Source: Brugia malayi (taxonomy: Eukaryota > Nematoda > Chromadorea > Rhabditida > Onchocercidae). Taken from it: a stretch of DNA of 64,000 nucleotides. Below the pieces are notes generated by a model. It was not told where the DNA came from. It worked only from the letters and a program-made list of their open reading frames with translations, and searched no databases. How positions within the stretch are numbered: the first letter of the stretch is position 1; every line of letters begins with the position of its first letter. Position numbers and translations under genes: made by a program. The stretch is taken from positions 10,042,501 to 10,106,500 of the forward strand of contig NW_025062476.1 of assembly GCF_000002995.4 (NCBI RefSeq), in the 5' to 3' direction. This document shows, one piece after another, positions 40,778 to 53,900 of this stretch.

Positions 40778-43700
40778 TTAATTCTGGACTAAAAAATAAT
40801 AGAATACTGTAAAGATTAAAATTAACAAATCATTAATCTATTAACAATCCTAAGCTAATGTTTCCTTTCTTTTAGATCATTCTTCTTTTAAAGCTTCTTT
40901 CTAATAAACTATCACTATCAACAGATGCATTTCAAGCAGCATTTTTTTTTTTTGATAAACAGACATTGAAAACTAATTTAAACTTCAGATTATTAAATTC
41001 ACCATTGATAATCATTTGTGTCCATTATAGGATTAAGAAAATGAGACAGAATATGGTAGAAGGAGGAGGAGGCAAAAATTTTCAGATACTGAAATCCCGG
41101 GGCGAAAAAGGATACTCGTCAAAAATTTCAGAAAGTGAAATGAATCATTTGTCGTTACCAGTTCTATAAGTAAAACTAAACGAACAATTGAAACATAATT
41201 CAATTTCTTATTGTTGCCATACAGAGATTCATTTAAAGTTTAAGAATATCAGCAAATTTGTTGTCGTATTGTTAAAGTTAGTTAACAAAAACTAAGATGG
41301 AACTTTATTTGTAGTCGCAGTTTGATAGAAATGTGATTACAAATAAAACGAAAGAACTTTTTAGATTTTGAAGTCAGCATGGAAATTCCAATAAAAAAAA
41401 GTGTTGGTTTTCAGGGAAAACTATCTTAGGGAACTGAAAGTGACGAGAATTTGAAAACTAATATTAATGTTTTATCACACCGTTTGTGGTGCTGTAAAAA
41501 TTGATAATTTTGGAAAGATTATTAATTGAAAAAATCAAGATAAAAAGTAATAATATTTAAATATTACAACATGAAGACTGTCACAATAAATTTGGTGTTA
41601 GAATCAGAATATATTTGGAACCAATAAATTTAATGTTAAGAAAACCGAATGAAATCTTTTTTCACCTTCAATTTCTGATAAACAAGGTTGCAGTAGAAAA
41701 TAAAAAAACGAATGAATTTTAGTCAAAAGAAAAAAAAAAGTTTTGAATCATTGTTCAACTTTTATTACAACAAAATTCTATTCAAAGTAATTCTATTTGC
41801 ATTTTTTAAGTTAATGAGTGGAACTTTGCTATTTTCAAATATTTCATCCAATATTTTTTCTATCATTAAAGAAGACAAGTATTATAACTGAATTAAGAAA
41901 TGGAACTTTTTTTTTCTCATTTCTTTCTCCTTTGAACAAAAAAACAAACAAGCAAACAAGCAGATAATGATTAATTAAATAATTCTTTGAGTTACTACTG
42001 TCACTTATTGTTGTTTATTATTGCTTTGCGATAAATAACAACGAAAGAGAGAAAAAAAATACTTTCCATACAATTATCATATAAATTTAAAAGTAATCAA
42101 ATAATGTGCAAGGAATATATGTACATGTATATGTGCATATGTAGGTGAAATAAGATAGAAGTGAAATTGGTCCATTGGTCCATACGATTGCGCTTGATGG
42201 AAATATATAGTTTACTAGGCATGAGCAATACATTAGGCCCACGGGACTATTAAAAAAAGCCTACAATTTAAAATTGTGCCAAACAATCAATCCTCGTCCC
42301 TTATACTTGTGATTGTTATTATGGAAAGAATACGACAGTGGCGCATTTCAACAATTTTTTATAAGATTTCTCTATTCGCAAATTATCTTTTCAGTCTCTG
42401 CGTATGAAAGTTTGTCCCTTTGTTTTCACAATTTTTTTTTTTTTTTTTTCAGAAAAAAGTTTTTCAAAGCAGTAGAGGGTAGTAATGAGCTAACGTAGAT
42501 AATATTGATTACTTTTTCTACAAAAGATAGTATATGGGGGATGATATAATGAAAATTTTAAGTGAAATAAGCAATTTGAAGTAACTGAATTTGATCTGAT
42601 CAATGATGATCAATGTTAACAAAATATTATATAGTCAAATGTAACTGATTAAATCGTGAAATCCCGAAAATCACAATAATGCTAATCGGATTAAAATAGA
42701 TATATTATCGTAAATGGTCACAAAAAAGACCTAATTTTCAGCAAACATTGTTGGTATGATTCGAGAAAGTGTAAATTTTTATTAGAGTAGAAAGTTTACC
42801 ATCTCTTTCTAAGAAGAAGTTTAAGAGAGACGAAAAACAAGAAATTCATGTTTTATTTATGAATAATGGCAAATATACATCATAACAGCCCATTGAAACG
42901 TAATCATATCTTGTTTTTCATTTACTACTCATGAATGAACCAAGGAGCAATAGACAGAAATAATAACACGAAATTACGAGTAAAATCATAAACAATAAGG
43001 CGAAGAATATTGTTATGATTGGAAAAAAGTAAATTGGATATATGAATCAAAGTAAATTACTTATTCAGAATAGGAAAAAGACCAAAATGTTTTATTTCCT
43101 GTGAATAACACTTATCAGATAATTTGCATCCAAAATATTGGATTCATGTGAAATAATCTATAGAATGCTTGTCACTTGTCACTTGGCACTTATGGTTTCA
43201 TTAATATTACTTTTACTTAATTTTCGTTAATATCAGTGTTAGCATTAGAATTATCATGTTCATTTCTCATTGCTCACTTCAGTGAATGAAAATTTTACCA
43301 TATATCGAACAATAGTAATATTGAAAAGGAACGTTTTGATACTTCGAATTAAAAAGTCTCGAGATCACATGAAGGAATAGAAATGGGTGGACAGTGAGAA
43401 ATTGTTTTTCCATCATATTTAACTTAAGTCAATCAAATGTTATGTCGCAAATTAAAAGATTCAATCATCTACCCTTTTATTCTTTCTCGATTTTTCCATA
43501 CAATGGTTGAATCCAATAAAATGTAGCAATCAGATTCTGTCATCCATTTTATTTAGATCACTCCTTAACGATACAAATAATATCACATTCAAACAACAGA
43601 ATCATAGTTTTATCAAGTGATATGATAACTAGTTATCTTCTATGATCTTTCTAATCCTTTACTCATTCAATTTTTTGATAAACTTCTTAATAGGAACTTC

Positions 43701-46604
43701 ATAAAAATTAGTATGGGCTAAAGCAAAAAAAAATATTCATTCTTGTAGCATATTGAAGAACGAATATGAAATTAGCAGAAAATTAAGTGAAAATGCTTCA
43801 TCAAGCATTGACAGCTGTTAATTAAGACTGAAATATGCAGCGTAATTTTTCTTAACAGACTTCCCTTGCACTTTTTACATCGATGTCTGATCTTACAATT
43901 TTTGTGATATTTCTAATCACGTCTTAACCATCATAATTATTGTTATTGTCAAATATCTTTTCAAACCGTCCAGTAGAAAGTTAAATTCCAGAATCTTTGA
44001 GATAGCATAGTTTATGAATCACACTGAATGTAAAATTTAAACTTTGAAAGTTTTATTTTCTAAACACGTAATATATGAAAATATTTAAATATCGAAATAC
44101 TCTATCGAGCAAGTAATAAACTTTATCATTAGATCATAAACATTACAGATGGTAGTGAATGCAAAAATGTATTCTCTTCCTCAAATCAAATTTTCCTCCA
44201 CAAATTAAAATTAGCTTGTAAATTACAGAAGAAGTTAGCCGAGACTAATAAATATTTTACTATTTACAAGACACGGCATATTTGTTTATTTTTGAGATCT
44301 AATATCAGTGAAAAAAAATAGTGATAAAGCTATTGATAGGATGATATAAGGGAGAAGAAAAATGAGAATGAAATAGTAGAGGAGAGTAAGACTGAAGAAT
44401 GTTTTTTCATTGTACTCGTTTAAAGCAATTTCTCTTCCCGAAAATTATATTTAATTTTAATTTAAGAAGTTATGGAGAAGGAGCAGTTCTGAAGTAGAAA
44501 ATGATGTTGAATTAATTGTATGGAACGGAGAGAGAGAAGACACACCGTTAGGATAGTTATAGATAGATATTTACATATTTATATGGCAGGGAGAGTTGGA
44601 TCGAAAGCTTTTATTGAAGGAAAAGTAGCCAAAAGCTTTGTAAATAACAAAAATAAACAGCGCATTGCAAAAGTGATCACAACAGATTATCCAATAAAGT
44701 GAAATGTCAGTTTGAAGGTCGAAAGGTCGAGTTCATGAGAAATTCTGCAGTGAAAGAGAGACTATCAAAATTTCACTAATCAACGAAAAAAAAAGTAACA
44801 ATGAAAAATTACAACCTATTTAAGCATAATAAATGCATCATAATATAAGTGAAAAGTAGAAAATGTTAAAATTAAAAGTACTAATTGCTAAATATATGGA
44901 ATTAACAACAGTTATCACTGAAGAAAATTAAAGTTATGAATAGAGAGCACAACTATTTTTATGATATCAAGGAATAGTGATATCATTTATGTGATACAAC
45001 ATGCGCTGCGCATCCTCTCGCATCAAAGTGATTAAATTATCACTAAGCTAGCGAATAATCAAAGCAAACATGAACCAAGCAATAATAAGATTTAGTAGTT
45101 ATTGATACTAATAGTTCAAACTAAAATGATTACTTTCAAGTAGTGCAGTGAAAGCATTCAATGTTAAAAGTGTCGAAATGCTGATAGTTGATAATTAATT
45201 AATACTGACAGCATCCATTAGTGAATTCTTGTGGAACAATACACAATGGAAGTTTAGAAATAGTGAAGGTAATTTAATTCCATCATACTTTAAAATGTTG
45301 ATTTCAAAGTTGATATCAAAATAAATTCCAATTATTCATAGTATGACACAAATGAAGTTCTATTCCTTTCTATGCATATTTACATTTTGACTTTATTCTT
45401 AGCCATTACAGAATCCGATGATTATTTTTTTCATTTTTCATGTACAGATTACATATGCTTAAATTTCTTATTCAAACTGAATATTTGTTTAATCTCGAAA
45501 CACTCAGTTTTCACTAGTAAAGTTATCATCAAGACATCATCACACATAAGATTAAGCAACTGACTGACCAAAATTAAACCTTCTTAATGACTGCCACGAA
45601 ACCTTTTGAACTTTGTAAATCTAAATGTTATATTTATTGCTCCTTTCAGTGCATCATCATCGTTCAAATAAGCAACAAAAATGAATATAAACACGAAGAG
45701 ACTTTAACGATGACAATGTATCGAATATTTCATGAAATATAATTTTCGATGATACCATGATCAATTTTCAATTTTACTACCATATTTATTGAAATCGGCT
45801 TCGTTTATATCAAATGAATCAGGTCATCGCTAACTTCATGTACCTCTCACTTTGTCGAATGAGTTTTTCTTCACTTCAAGAAATACTTCATGATCTCATA
45901 CTTCTAAACATAACTGAATAACCGTCAACAATCACATTTTTATTTAAAAAATCCTCATTTAATACTGACCACACAAATGAAACCGAATTACTGTCCAAAT
46001 TTCCTGTTGTAAAATATACGCTGCACGTACTTAACACATGACTTTTATATGCTTACATCTGAAAGTAGGTAAAACAATATTACCAGATAAAATATATAAA
46101 CACAAATGTAATATGTAAATGATAAAATATGTAAACATAATACGCTCTTAAAGACACATTTGTAGCATAAATTAATCATATGAGATTGTAATTTCTGCAT
46201 CGGCAAATTCGAGAATTTGTTAGCCAGTAATATTGCAATTAATTCTTTTCGATGCAGCATAACTACAGTACGACAATTTATTAGAACTTCTGTACAATTG
46301 CATATAGTAATATGCAAAGTCGGAGCTTGAGTGTTTATTATATCACAGACAAAAAACTAAACAATCGCTACCACATTATCCTATTCAAAAACATGCTACA
46401 AAGTCAAAATGATTAAAAACATCCAAACTATCACAACAAACAAGCTTTCGAAGAAAAAAACAAATTACATAAAGAATTCTCTCCTATTATTATTATTATT
46501 GAATCTCCTCTCATTATTATTCTACAAAAGTATGTCAGATGAAGAGAAACATATATCCGCAACAATAACCACATGAAAGTTTTCAACAAGATTCAGGAAA
46601 AACA

Positions 46605-48979
46605 TTAATAAACATTTCTAAACATATGCTTGTAAGTATTCTTCGCACTTTCTTCACGTTCTTTTATAAGTGATTGTATTCGTTCGAGCTCAATTTTCAC
46701 CAAATTTGCATTACTCGGATACTGCTGCTGAAGCATTTTCAAATCATCTTCAGCCTAAAATTGACAATCCAAAATAGAAAAACAGACTGCACTGATTAAT
46801 AGGTGAAACAACATGAACGAGAGATTGTGCAATATATTTACTGCGTATTCCATTATAAAGACCTTTTCTAGATCCCAAACAGCGATTCGTCCTTTCGCAC
46901 GCCTATATAGTGCTTTTTCATTCAACTTGTCCCTTTTCAATACTTCGGTTGCAGCATCAATAGCTTCGTAATACTGTTTCCAATTCAAGTAACAAAGACA
47001 AAGATTCAAAAACAGAGGTATATTCTGCAAATTAAAAAATTATGAAAACATGAAATACATAAAAGTTTCAACATGTTCGACAACAATAATGAAAAAACTA
47101 ATTATGCTTTCGTGTACCTCAAATAATTTTTTGCCAAATCAATCTCAAAAGCTTTTACTTTTTCATGGCCTCTCTACTTATTAATCGTTCATATACCTTT
47201 AAACATCTCTTATCTGCAAGAACGCATGCTGTAGCATATACAAAAAAGTCTTAACAATCCTAAAATAATGTTTCCTCAACTTATGCATCTCTTATCATCA
47301 AAAAATGCTGTTGATGAAAAACCCAAAATACATGTTTAGAACTAGTTAAATTCCATAAGTTCACGAAAGAAGGTTGCTAAGTATATTAGTTTCTAGCTTT
47401 GAAAATAATTTCCATGCTACTTATAGAATCACAAAAGCAGAAAAAACATATATATGCGAAATCGAAGACAGTATACAGAAGGAAATAAGGAAATTTTAAA
47501 TAAAAAGTAGAAAATCTGAAAGACTGTATGGAAAAATCACCTGCCTATCAAGGTCAACCCATTCAGGATCACCTGGCTTTTCACGCAACAAAAGAGTATC
47601 GATGCGACTTAGGGCTTCTCTATATTTCTGTGAAGCATTCATAAAATCACCCTAAAAGAAAACTTTTCTAACACATTATAGCAAAAAATGTGCGTAACTT
47701 CACCACGATGCAGTTATATTCTTAATAAATATTGCCACTCCAAACTAACCAATCTAAAAATTGGTAGCTTGTTTCCCTTCTAAAGAAGAATGCAGCCGTA
47801 CCACTTTTAAAACCACTGAAGTCCTAAGCAAAATTTTCAAAACTTGCTTTTTGCAAATATTCATTTCCAGATTCTTTCAATTTCGCGACACTTGCTAATT
47901 TCTCATCGGGTTCTAACTGCCAGCTATCTGGTTCATAATCTTCTGGTTGTAAAACAACCAACAAATGAAAGATAAACCGCAGTGGCTGAGGGTTTTTGAT
48001 CAGATCATTCAAATCTTCATATTCCATTCTGAATAATTCGAGTATTTAAGGAGATACTAATAGCAGAATTTAAAATATAACATAGCATGACAGGAAATTT
48101 TTAAAACTGACAACTGTCGATTAATAAAATACAGACATGAAATCCTTTGCCGCAGCACAGTGTGCGTGGTGATGGTTTCTGCTGCCTGGATTCATGGCAT
48201 CTTTAGATATATCTCGAAGTTTCTGGGAAACTGATGGATATGGATAAAGCTCACAAGCAGCTATATCGAACTGACTGATCTGAAACCGTTTATTTTTTAA
48301 GATCTGAATGTATCGGAATGAAATAAACATTCATAACAACCAAAAATACAAACAATGCAATTCGTTTCCAAATTCCTTGAATGACATTTCACTCTGATAT
48401 CTACCTTATATCACTTTCTAAAAAGATTACTTATTTACCAGTGGTCTGCTACGTAACCTGAAATCTCAAATCTAAACAGATGACTTTTATCTTGCTACAG
48501 CTATGATTTCTTCCCAAATTATGAACAGACATACTGTTAAAATTCATTGCTCGCTTATGAGCGATCAGTTGATTTTAGCTGCTCATAAACCAAAAAGAAA
48601 AAAAGGAAAATTACTTCATCAATCAGCATTGTTTCTAAGCATCGTTCAAATATTGGTAACTGAAACTTCTTCCCAAATACTAACTCCAAAGGCTTCCCAT
48701 AACCATCTGGATACGGCTTTCGTGTGCTATCGATCGATTTATAGTTATCTCTACAATACTCCACCTCTGTGTTGTCATATGGTTAGATTAAAGAAATACA
48801 AAAGTTTCTCACCTTGAATCTGGGAATCCTTCCTTATTCACATTTACCAATGGTTTCAGTGTTTCATAATGAAATATTACTTTGGTGCCAGTTTTGAATT
48901 CTGGAACTTTTCCTCGTCCTGCACTCAGAACTTTCTTGAACGTTTTAATTCTTTCCGAAGGCAACATTTGTGATAACAT
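46605..48979 (-). CDS. aipr-1: AIP / XAP2-like co-chaperone (FKBP-like domain plus TPRs)
   Basis: Homologue of aryl-hydrocarbon-receptor-interacting protein, a co-chaperone that docks on Hsp90-type C-termini through its TPRs. The best start is ATG 48979 (MLSQMLPSERIKTFKKVL), giving the short N-terminus usual for AIP; upstream in-frame sequence reaches a splice site without another ATG. The FKBP-like domain includes GTKVIFHYETL, YGKPLELVFGKKFQLPIFE and CELYPYPSVSQKLRDI. The TPR part has KLASVAKLKESGNEYLQKA (48027-47824), REKPGDPEWVDLD (about 47640-47540), NIPLFLNLCLCYLNW and NEKALYRRAKG (47030-46850). The terminal exon includes SNANLVKIELERIQ, ending HMFRNVY with the stop at 46607-46605. Like vertebrate AIP, the FKBP domain lacks an obvious isomerase active site. 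Exon borders near 47820 and 48050 are approximate. Confidence 0.93.
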
Positions 48980-50987
48980 GCATGCATCACATCTGCAATA
49001 TGTACAACATGATGTTGCACACTCACTAACAAACGAGTAGCAATTTCACATTCATTTCACGTCGAATTTAGGTCTGAGAGAGCATACTATATATATATAT
49101 ATATAATACTTGAATGCATTTGTTTATCGAAACCGATGAATAACATAGAAAAATCACAGAAGGTCGAGAACAAGGTAAATAACCTTGTGCTATTTATGAA
49201 AGCCAAAAATGCACTACTTTATCAAAGCGTCGTAATGAAAACTGGAAAAAAAAGTTATCTGCGATTAACTCCTGTTAATCAAGTCAATTTCTAATAAAAC
49301 TTCGCCCATTCAGTGGATATCATGCAGCAAAGTTTCAAATGAAACGATTTCTACACTTCACTGTTTTACTGAACAGACAAATAAAGGATTATTCACAGGA
49401 TCTTTGTAATATAAACAAATTCCAGCAACTTCAAATTCTTTGCCTTGTAAAAAAAACTTCAGTAATAAAGAATAATTTGTGATGCTAATATTCTGATGAA
49501 AATATTCCGCCCAAACATTACTTTCCACTTGCCTGATAAACTATTCATTACCTTAATTTGCTTGAGATGTTTAGCTCAACCAGTACAAAATTATTTCGTT
49601 AAAAATCATTTCTTAAATTTTCTAATAACCCTTACACCTCACACATTCAACTCTAAATAATGAATGCGATGTTATCAATAAATGACCTTCTATAATTAGT
49701 AAATGAATGTACTTTTATTAGTAATGATCATTGTTGATTACTACTACAGCTGATTCTTTTTCTTTTTGCTTTGTTATGTAATAATGGGAAAAAGAAGTTT
49801 ATCTGTGTCATTTTCCTCTCAATATTAATTCATTTCAATCCACATATCACCATCTCTCGAGAATGACCCTTCACCTATGAACTGTCATTCAACTCCTCAC
49901 ATCTCCTTCTACAACAGTGCATTCCTGTTGCTCTTCATTTCCATGGTTACATCAGCCCACAATTTACCGATGCAAGATCGGAAAATTTGTGGTCTCTGAG
50001 TTACTATGCTACTATTTCATATCTAATTTAATTTAATGCCTCAAATTAAATTCATCTGACATTCCCCACTTAAATACCAATAATACCACATTCTTCCATC
50101 CTACTAGTACACTTAGCAGACAAAAGCATCAAACCGGAAATTTAGTGTCACGTCTTCCTGCGGCCCGACATGTTGTGTACCTAAATGCATCCCAATGATT
50201 GAATATAACACTGAGTTACGTCGATACGTGCGTGATCTATCGAGGATAATTACTGGCATGAAACGTAATAACTAGGCTAGATTACTTCAAAGAAGTCATG
50301 TTGCAAAGTGGCCGAAAGGTTATTCAAATATTTCGACAGTGGTGAAGTATTCTGACAAAATTCAGTTTTTTCATTTCATGGTGTGACGTTACATTATCAT
50401 TTTATAATGGCATGGCTCGCTGTACACGTCACTTGTTAACTTCAGATGGTCAGTAAGCAGTATGGCGTTGTCCCTTTTAGCCTTTTATAGTCACGGAAAT
50501 GAGCATTGTAAGGTGTAAATTCTTTGTGAATATTGGGATGCAAAGAAATAAATTGTCTTAATTTGCCTAACAACATACGATGGTTTTGCTTGCATAATTT
50601 GAGAAAGTTGAATTTGCATGTATATAAACGATGGATTCTGATAATTAGTACGCATTGTTAGGTTAAGATTCAGCTCATGTTTGCCACTGTAAGCTTTTGC
50701 TTTTTAAGACATTAACTTCTGCGTTCATGTAGGTTATTGCTTAAATTAATCTAAACTTGTTGAATTGTAGGCCCTTTTCTCTCTAGTCTTGCTTTTTATC
50801 ATTTAGGGTGAGCCTAAGATTAAATTTGAGGTTTGGGATTATACTTTCTCAGTCAGTTTTAGGTAAGTCCGATAAATTTTTTTGAATATATCGAATATAC
50901 GTTTAATACAATGCCGTGTCGTGTCATTCATTCTTTCCTCTGTAGTTCCCAGTTATCGAAAGATATATTCTACAAGTCTTGGATATC
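48980..50987. other. Divergent intergenic region between AIP and the TOPORS-like gene
   Basis: About 2 kb separating two genes that point away from each other, so it must hold both promoters. An (AT)n run of 17-18 bases lies at about 49088-49105. No other specific motif was recognised. Confidence 0.5.
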
Positions 50988-53900
50988 ATGGAAAAGTATC
51001 GTTCACGAAACAGCGATCCATCTGTTTCACAGCAAAGTTTGTTAATTTATTTAGTGATTTAATTGGGTTATAATTGTGCTAGTTTAATTTCATCGATAAG
51101 ATTGCAAAACTTCAGAACATTTGCGAATCCTTTCTAATTTATCGTTCGGAAAAATATAGAGCTTGTTTGTTTCCATGAAATTGTCGTGACCAAGCAAACT
51201 TTGTTTTAGAAGGAACGAGTTCTAGTGGTGATAAATGCTCGATTTGTTTGGGGATTCCGATATTTGATGAAGCAAGTTTGGATGGTTGTTCACATAAGTA
51301 TTGCTATCCGTAAGTCATTTTTGAAGCGTTTGTATCATTAATATTTGGTTTATCTATATTGTATGATTTATCTTCCTTGAACAGTTGCTTTTACTAAATG
51401 TCGTATGTTTTAGTTCATGTTAGCATGCTCAGCATTTCTAACTACAGTTTTTTGGATTGCACTGAACAGATTTTCTTTTTCTGTTACTATTTCGGTAAGA
51501 AAAGAAGAGCCTTTGATTATTGCTAGCAATTGTTTTTCTTGGCTTAAAGATTCAAAAGATTTATTTCTTTGCAGGTGCATAACTGAATGGATCAAGTTAC
51601 GACCGATCTGTCCGATGTGTAAACGTCCAGTAGCAAAAGTTACCCATCAAGTGAAAGTTGACAGCGATGCTGAGACTACAGAAGAGTATGTTTCTCCTTA
51701 TGGTTGAATTTCTTTATATTGCATGCTTAGATGCTGCTACCGGTCTTAGCTTATTAGAACCTTGAATTAAACGAATATTTTATTTTAATTATCCATCTAT
51801 ACACTCAACTTCTAATGTTTTATAATACATATAAGCAATTTACTACGGTCGATTAAAGAAGATATTGAGGTTACTCATCTACGGTTTGGTATTTGATGAT
51901 AATCATATTTTTGAGATAACAATGCATGATTAAGGAGGAAAAGGTTTTTGTATAATGCTGATGAAACTGAGAAAAATGCACGACATTCTTCGTTCACGCT
52001 TGGCGTTCTTTTTTATTTCAAATTTTAATCTTTAGATTGGTTGATTTTCCGTTTTTTATAGAATATCAGTGGAGACAATTCAGCGGCAAGCGATAAGAGA
52101 AAGAATTGAAGCCGATTCTGTACGCCCACTTATAAGAGAACGTGCCGAATTAGTACGTCGTATACGTCATCTTCAGAGACTTGTTCGTTTGCACGATCAT
52201 GTATTCAATGAGTAAGTTTTTTTTTTTTTTTTTTTTTTTTTTTGGAGAAATTCTCTAATTTACTTTTCAAGATAATATGCTAGGTATTTCATAAGTATTT
52301 TTGTGTGATCTTCATACTTTCCATGCTGAACATATGTAGCTTGAATTTCTTATGCATTTTAACTTAGACGTGAACTTTTTATCGCCAATCTGTCCGTATG
52401 CAGAGTAAGCAGTATGCAGTTTTAAACAACAGCCGTTGTATTCATTATCATCTTATCATCTAATTAACTTGAGTATTTGTTCTTCTTTGACCTAATCAGT
52501 GGATCTTATTGATAGAGTATATCCTAATATTACTCAGAAGGCAAAGATCAGAAATGTTGGAAAGTGATAGCCGTCGACATGAATATGTGGATCGGATTAA
52601 TCGTTATCAGTTGCTTTTGGATAATTGGGAACGACCAAGGTTAGATATTTATGGGATATAACATAGGTCGTTTAAGCAGAGTGTGGTCACTGGTGGGCTT
52701 CCTGGTAATTGTAAATAAGTAATGAAAAGATTGCTTGAACTAATTGATTTAACTTTTTATCAAGAAATTTGTATAGTGTAATGTTGGATGAATAGAGTTC
52801 TTTTAGACCTGATAGTACTGATTTGCAATACACATTTCTACTTTTCATGTGTTTTTCTTTGTTGACGTATAAATTTCAATGTTGAATGATTCAGACGTGA
52901 AATAATATCCGATCCAACATTTCGAATCTTGGTTTATGAGCTTCGGCTACAGCGCGTTCCAGTAGTTAATACTATTAATACAGGGATTCGTCGCAATAGT
53001 GTTTCACCGCAGTATTTTCGAGATAATGAAATAAATGAGCGAACACGAATTTCTGAGTTTGTCCAACGTGAGCTTAATGCTATTGTGCCAGTAAGTATTT
53101 ATCGCATATAAATAGTTCTGTTAATCGCATATAAATATTTCTATTATTGGTAGTGATTTGTTGTTGTAGACTATTCCGTTCTCATACATGGTAAATGAGG
53201 CTTCTTGAAGAGAAGCGTGAAAGAAGCAGTAACTTAGAAAGTTAATATAGAATGACTTCATTTGATAAAAGTTGGTTAACGTATGTTATCTAATATCATT
53301 AATAGATGAGAAAAGTATTTTTTGTGATTTATCATTTTAATGCATCCTAAAATTATAACTGCTAGTAATTGCTCGAAATCTATGTCATAGGCAAATTTTC
53401 AGGGTGCGAACAATTTGGAACGTGTTGTTGAACTTGTGTACAATTTAGCCAAGACTCATCAGATCATGTCACCGCAATTCACATCTTGTCTTCGAAAGGA
53501 ATGCTTTGCTTTAATCAATTTTGTTGATCATTTTGTGGAATTGTTGTATGAATTTGCTGTCAGTGGTCAGGAGATATCTCTATTTGATCAAAATAGCGAA
53601 TATATCAGGTATGTCATTTCATGATACCAAGTGTAGCGCTAATTTGCATGAAGTATAGTTTTATCTGCAATATTCATGTTTTTCTTTTTATAGAAACAAA
53701 ATGGATCTTTAGTGGAAGTTGTCTCTGTTTTTGAATGCTTGTTTCATATAGCTAAAAACTTACTTTTTCTTACATAACGTTAGCAGTTTTAAATATTTTT
53801 TAGCAGAGTAGAATATAGGCGACGATTGACAAATATGAATTTGATGCTCGCTGGAGATAATATCGATGACGATATTCAGGTTAATTCTTTTCGAGATTTC

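Larger units (their letters stand above)
38811..46604. other. Gene-poor 7.8-kb region
   Basis: No gene can be supported. It contains complementary CT (39110-39172) and GA (40736-40777) tracts and a coding-like but frame-broken stretch at 39533-39680. A lysine-rich 60-codon frame (44520-44702) has no recognisable domain. Its ends are the 5' flank of AChE and the 3' flank of AIP, so AChE regulatory DNA is the likeliest function. Confidence 0.5.

Noticed and set aside
48503..48817. 104-codon plus-strand frame
   Set aside because: It is antisense to a well-supported AIP exon (GKPLELVFGKKFQLPIFE) and has no motif of its own.
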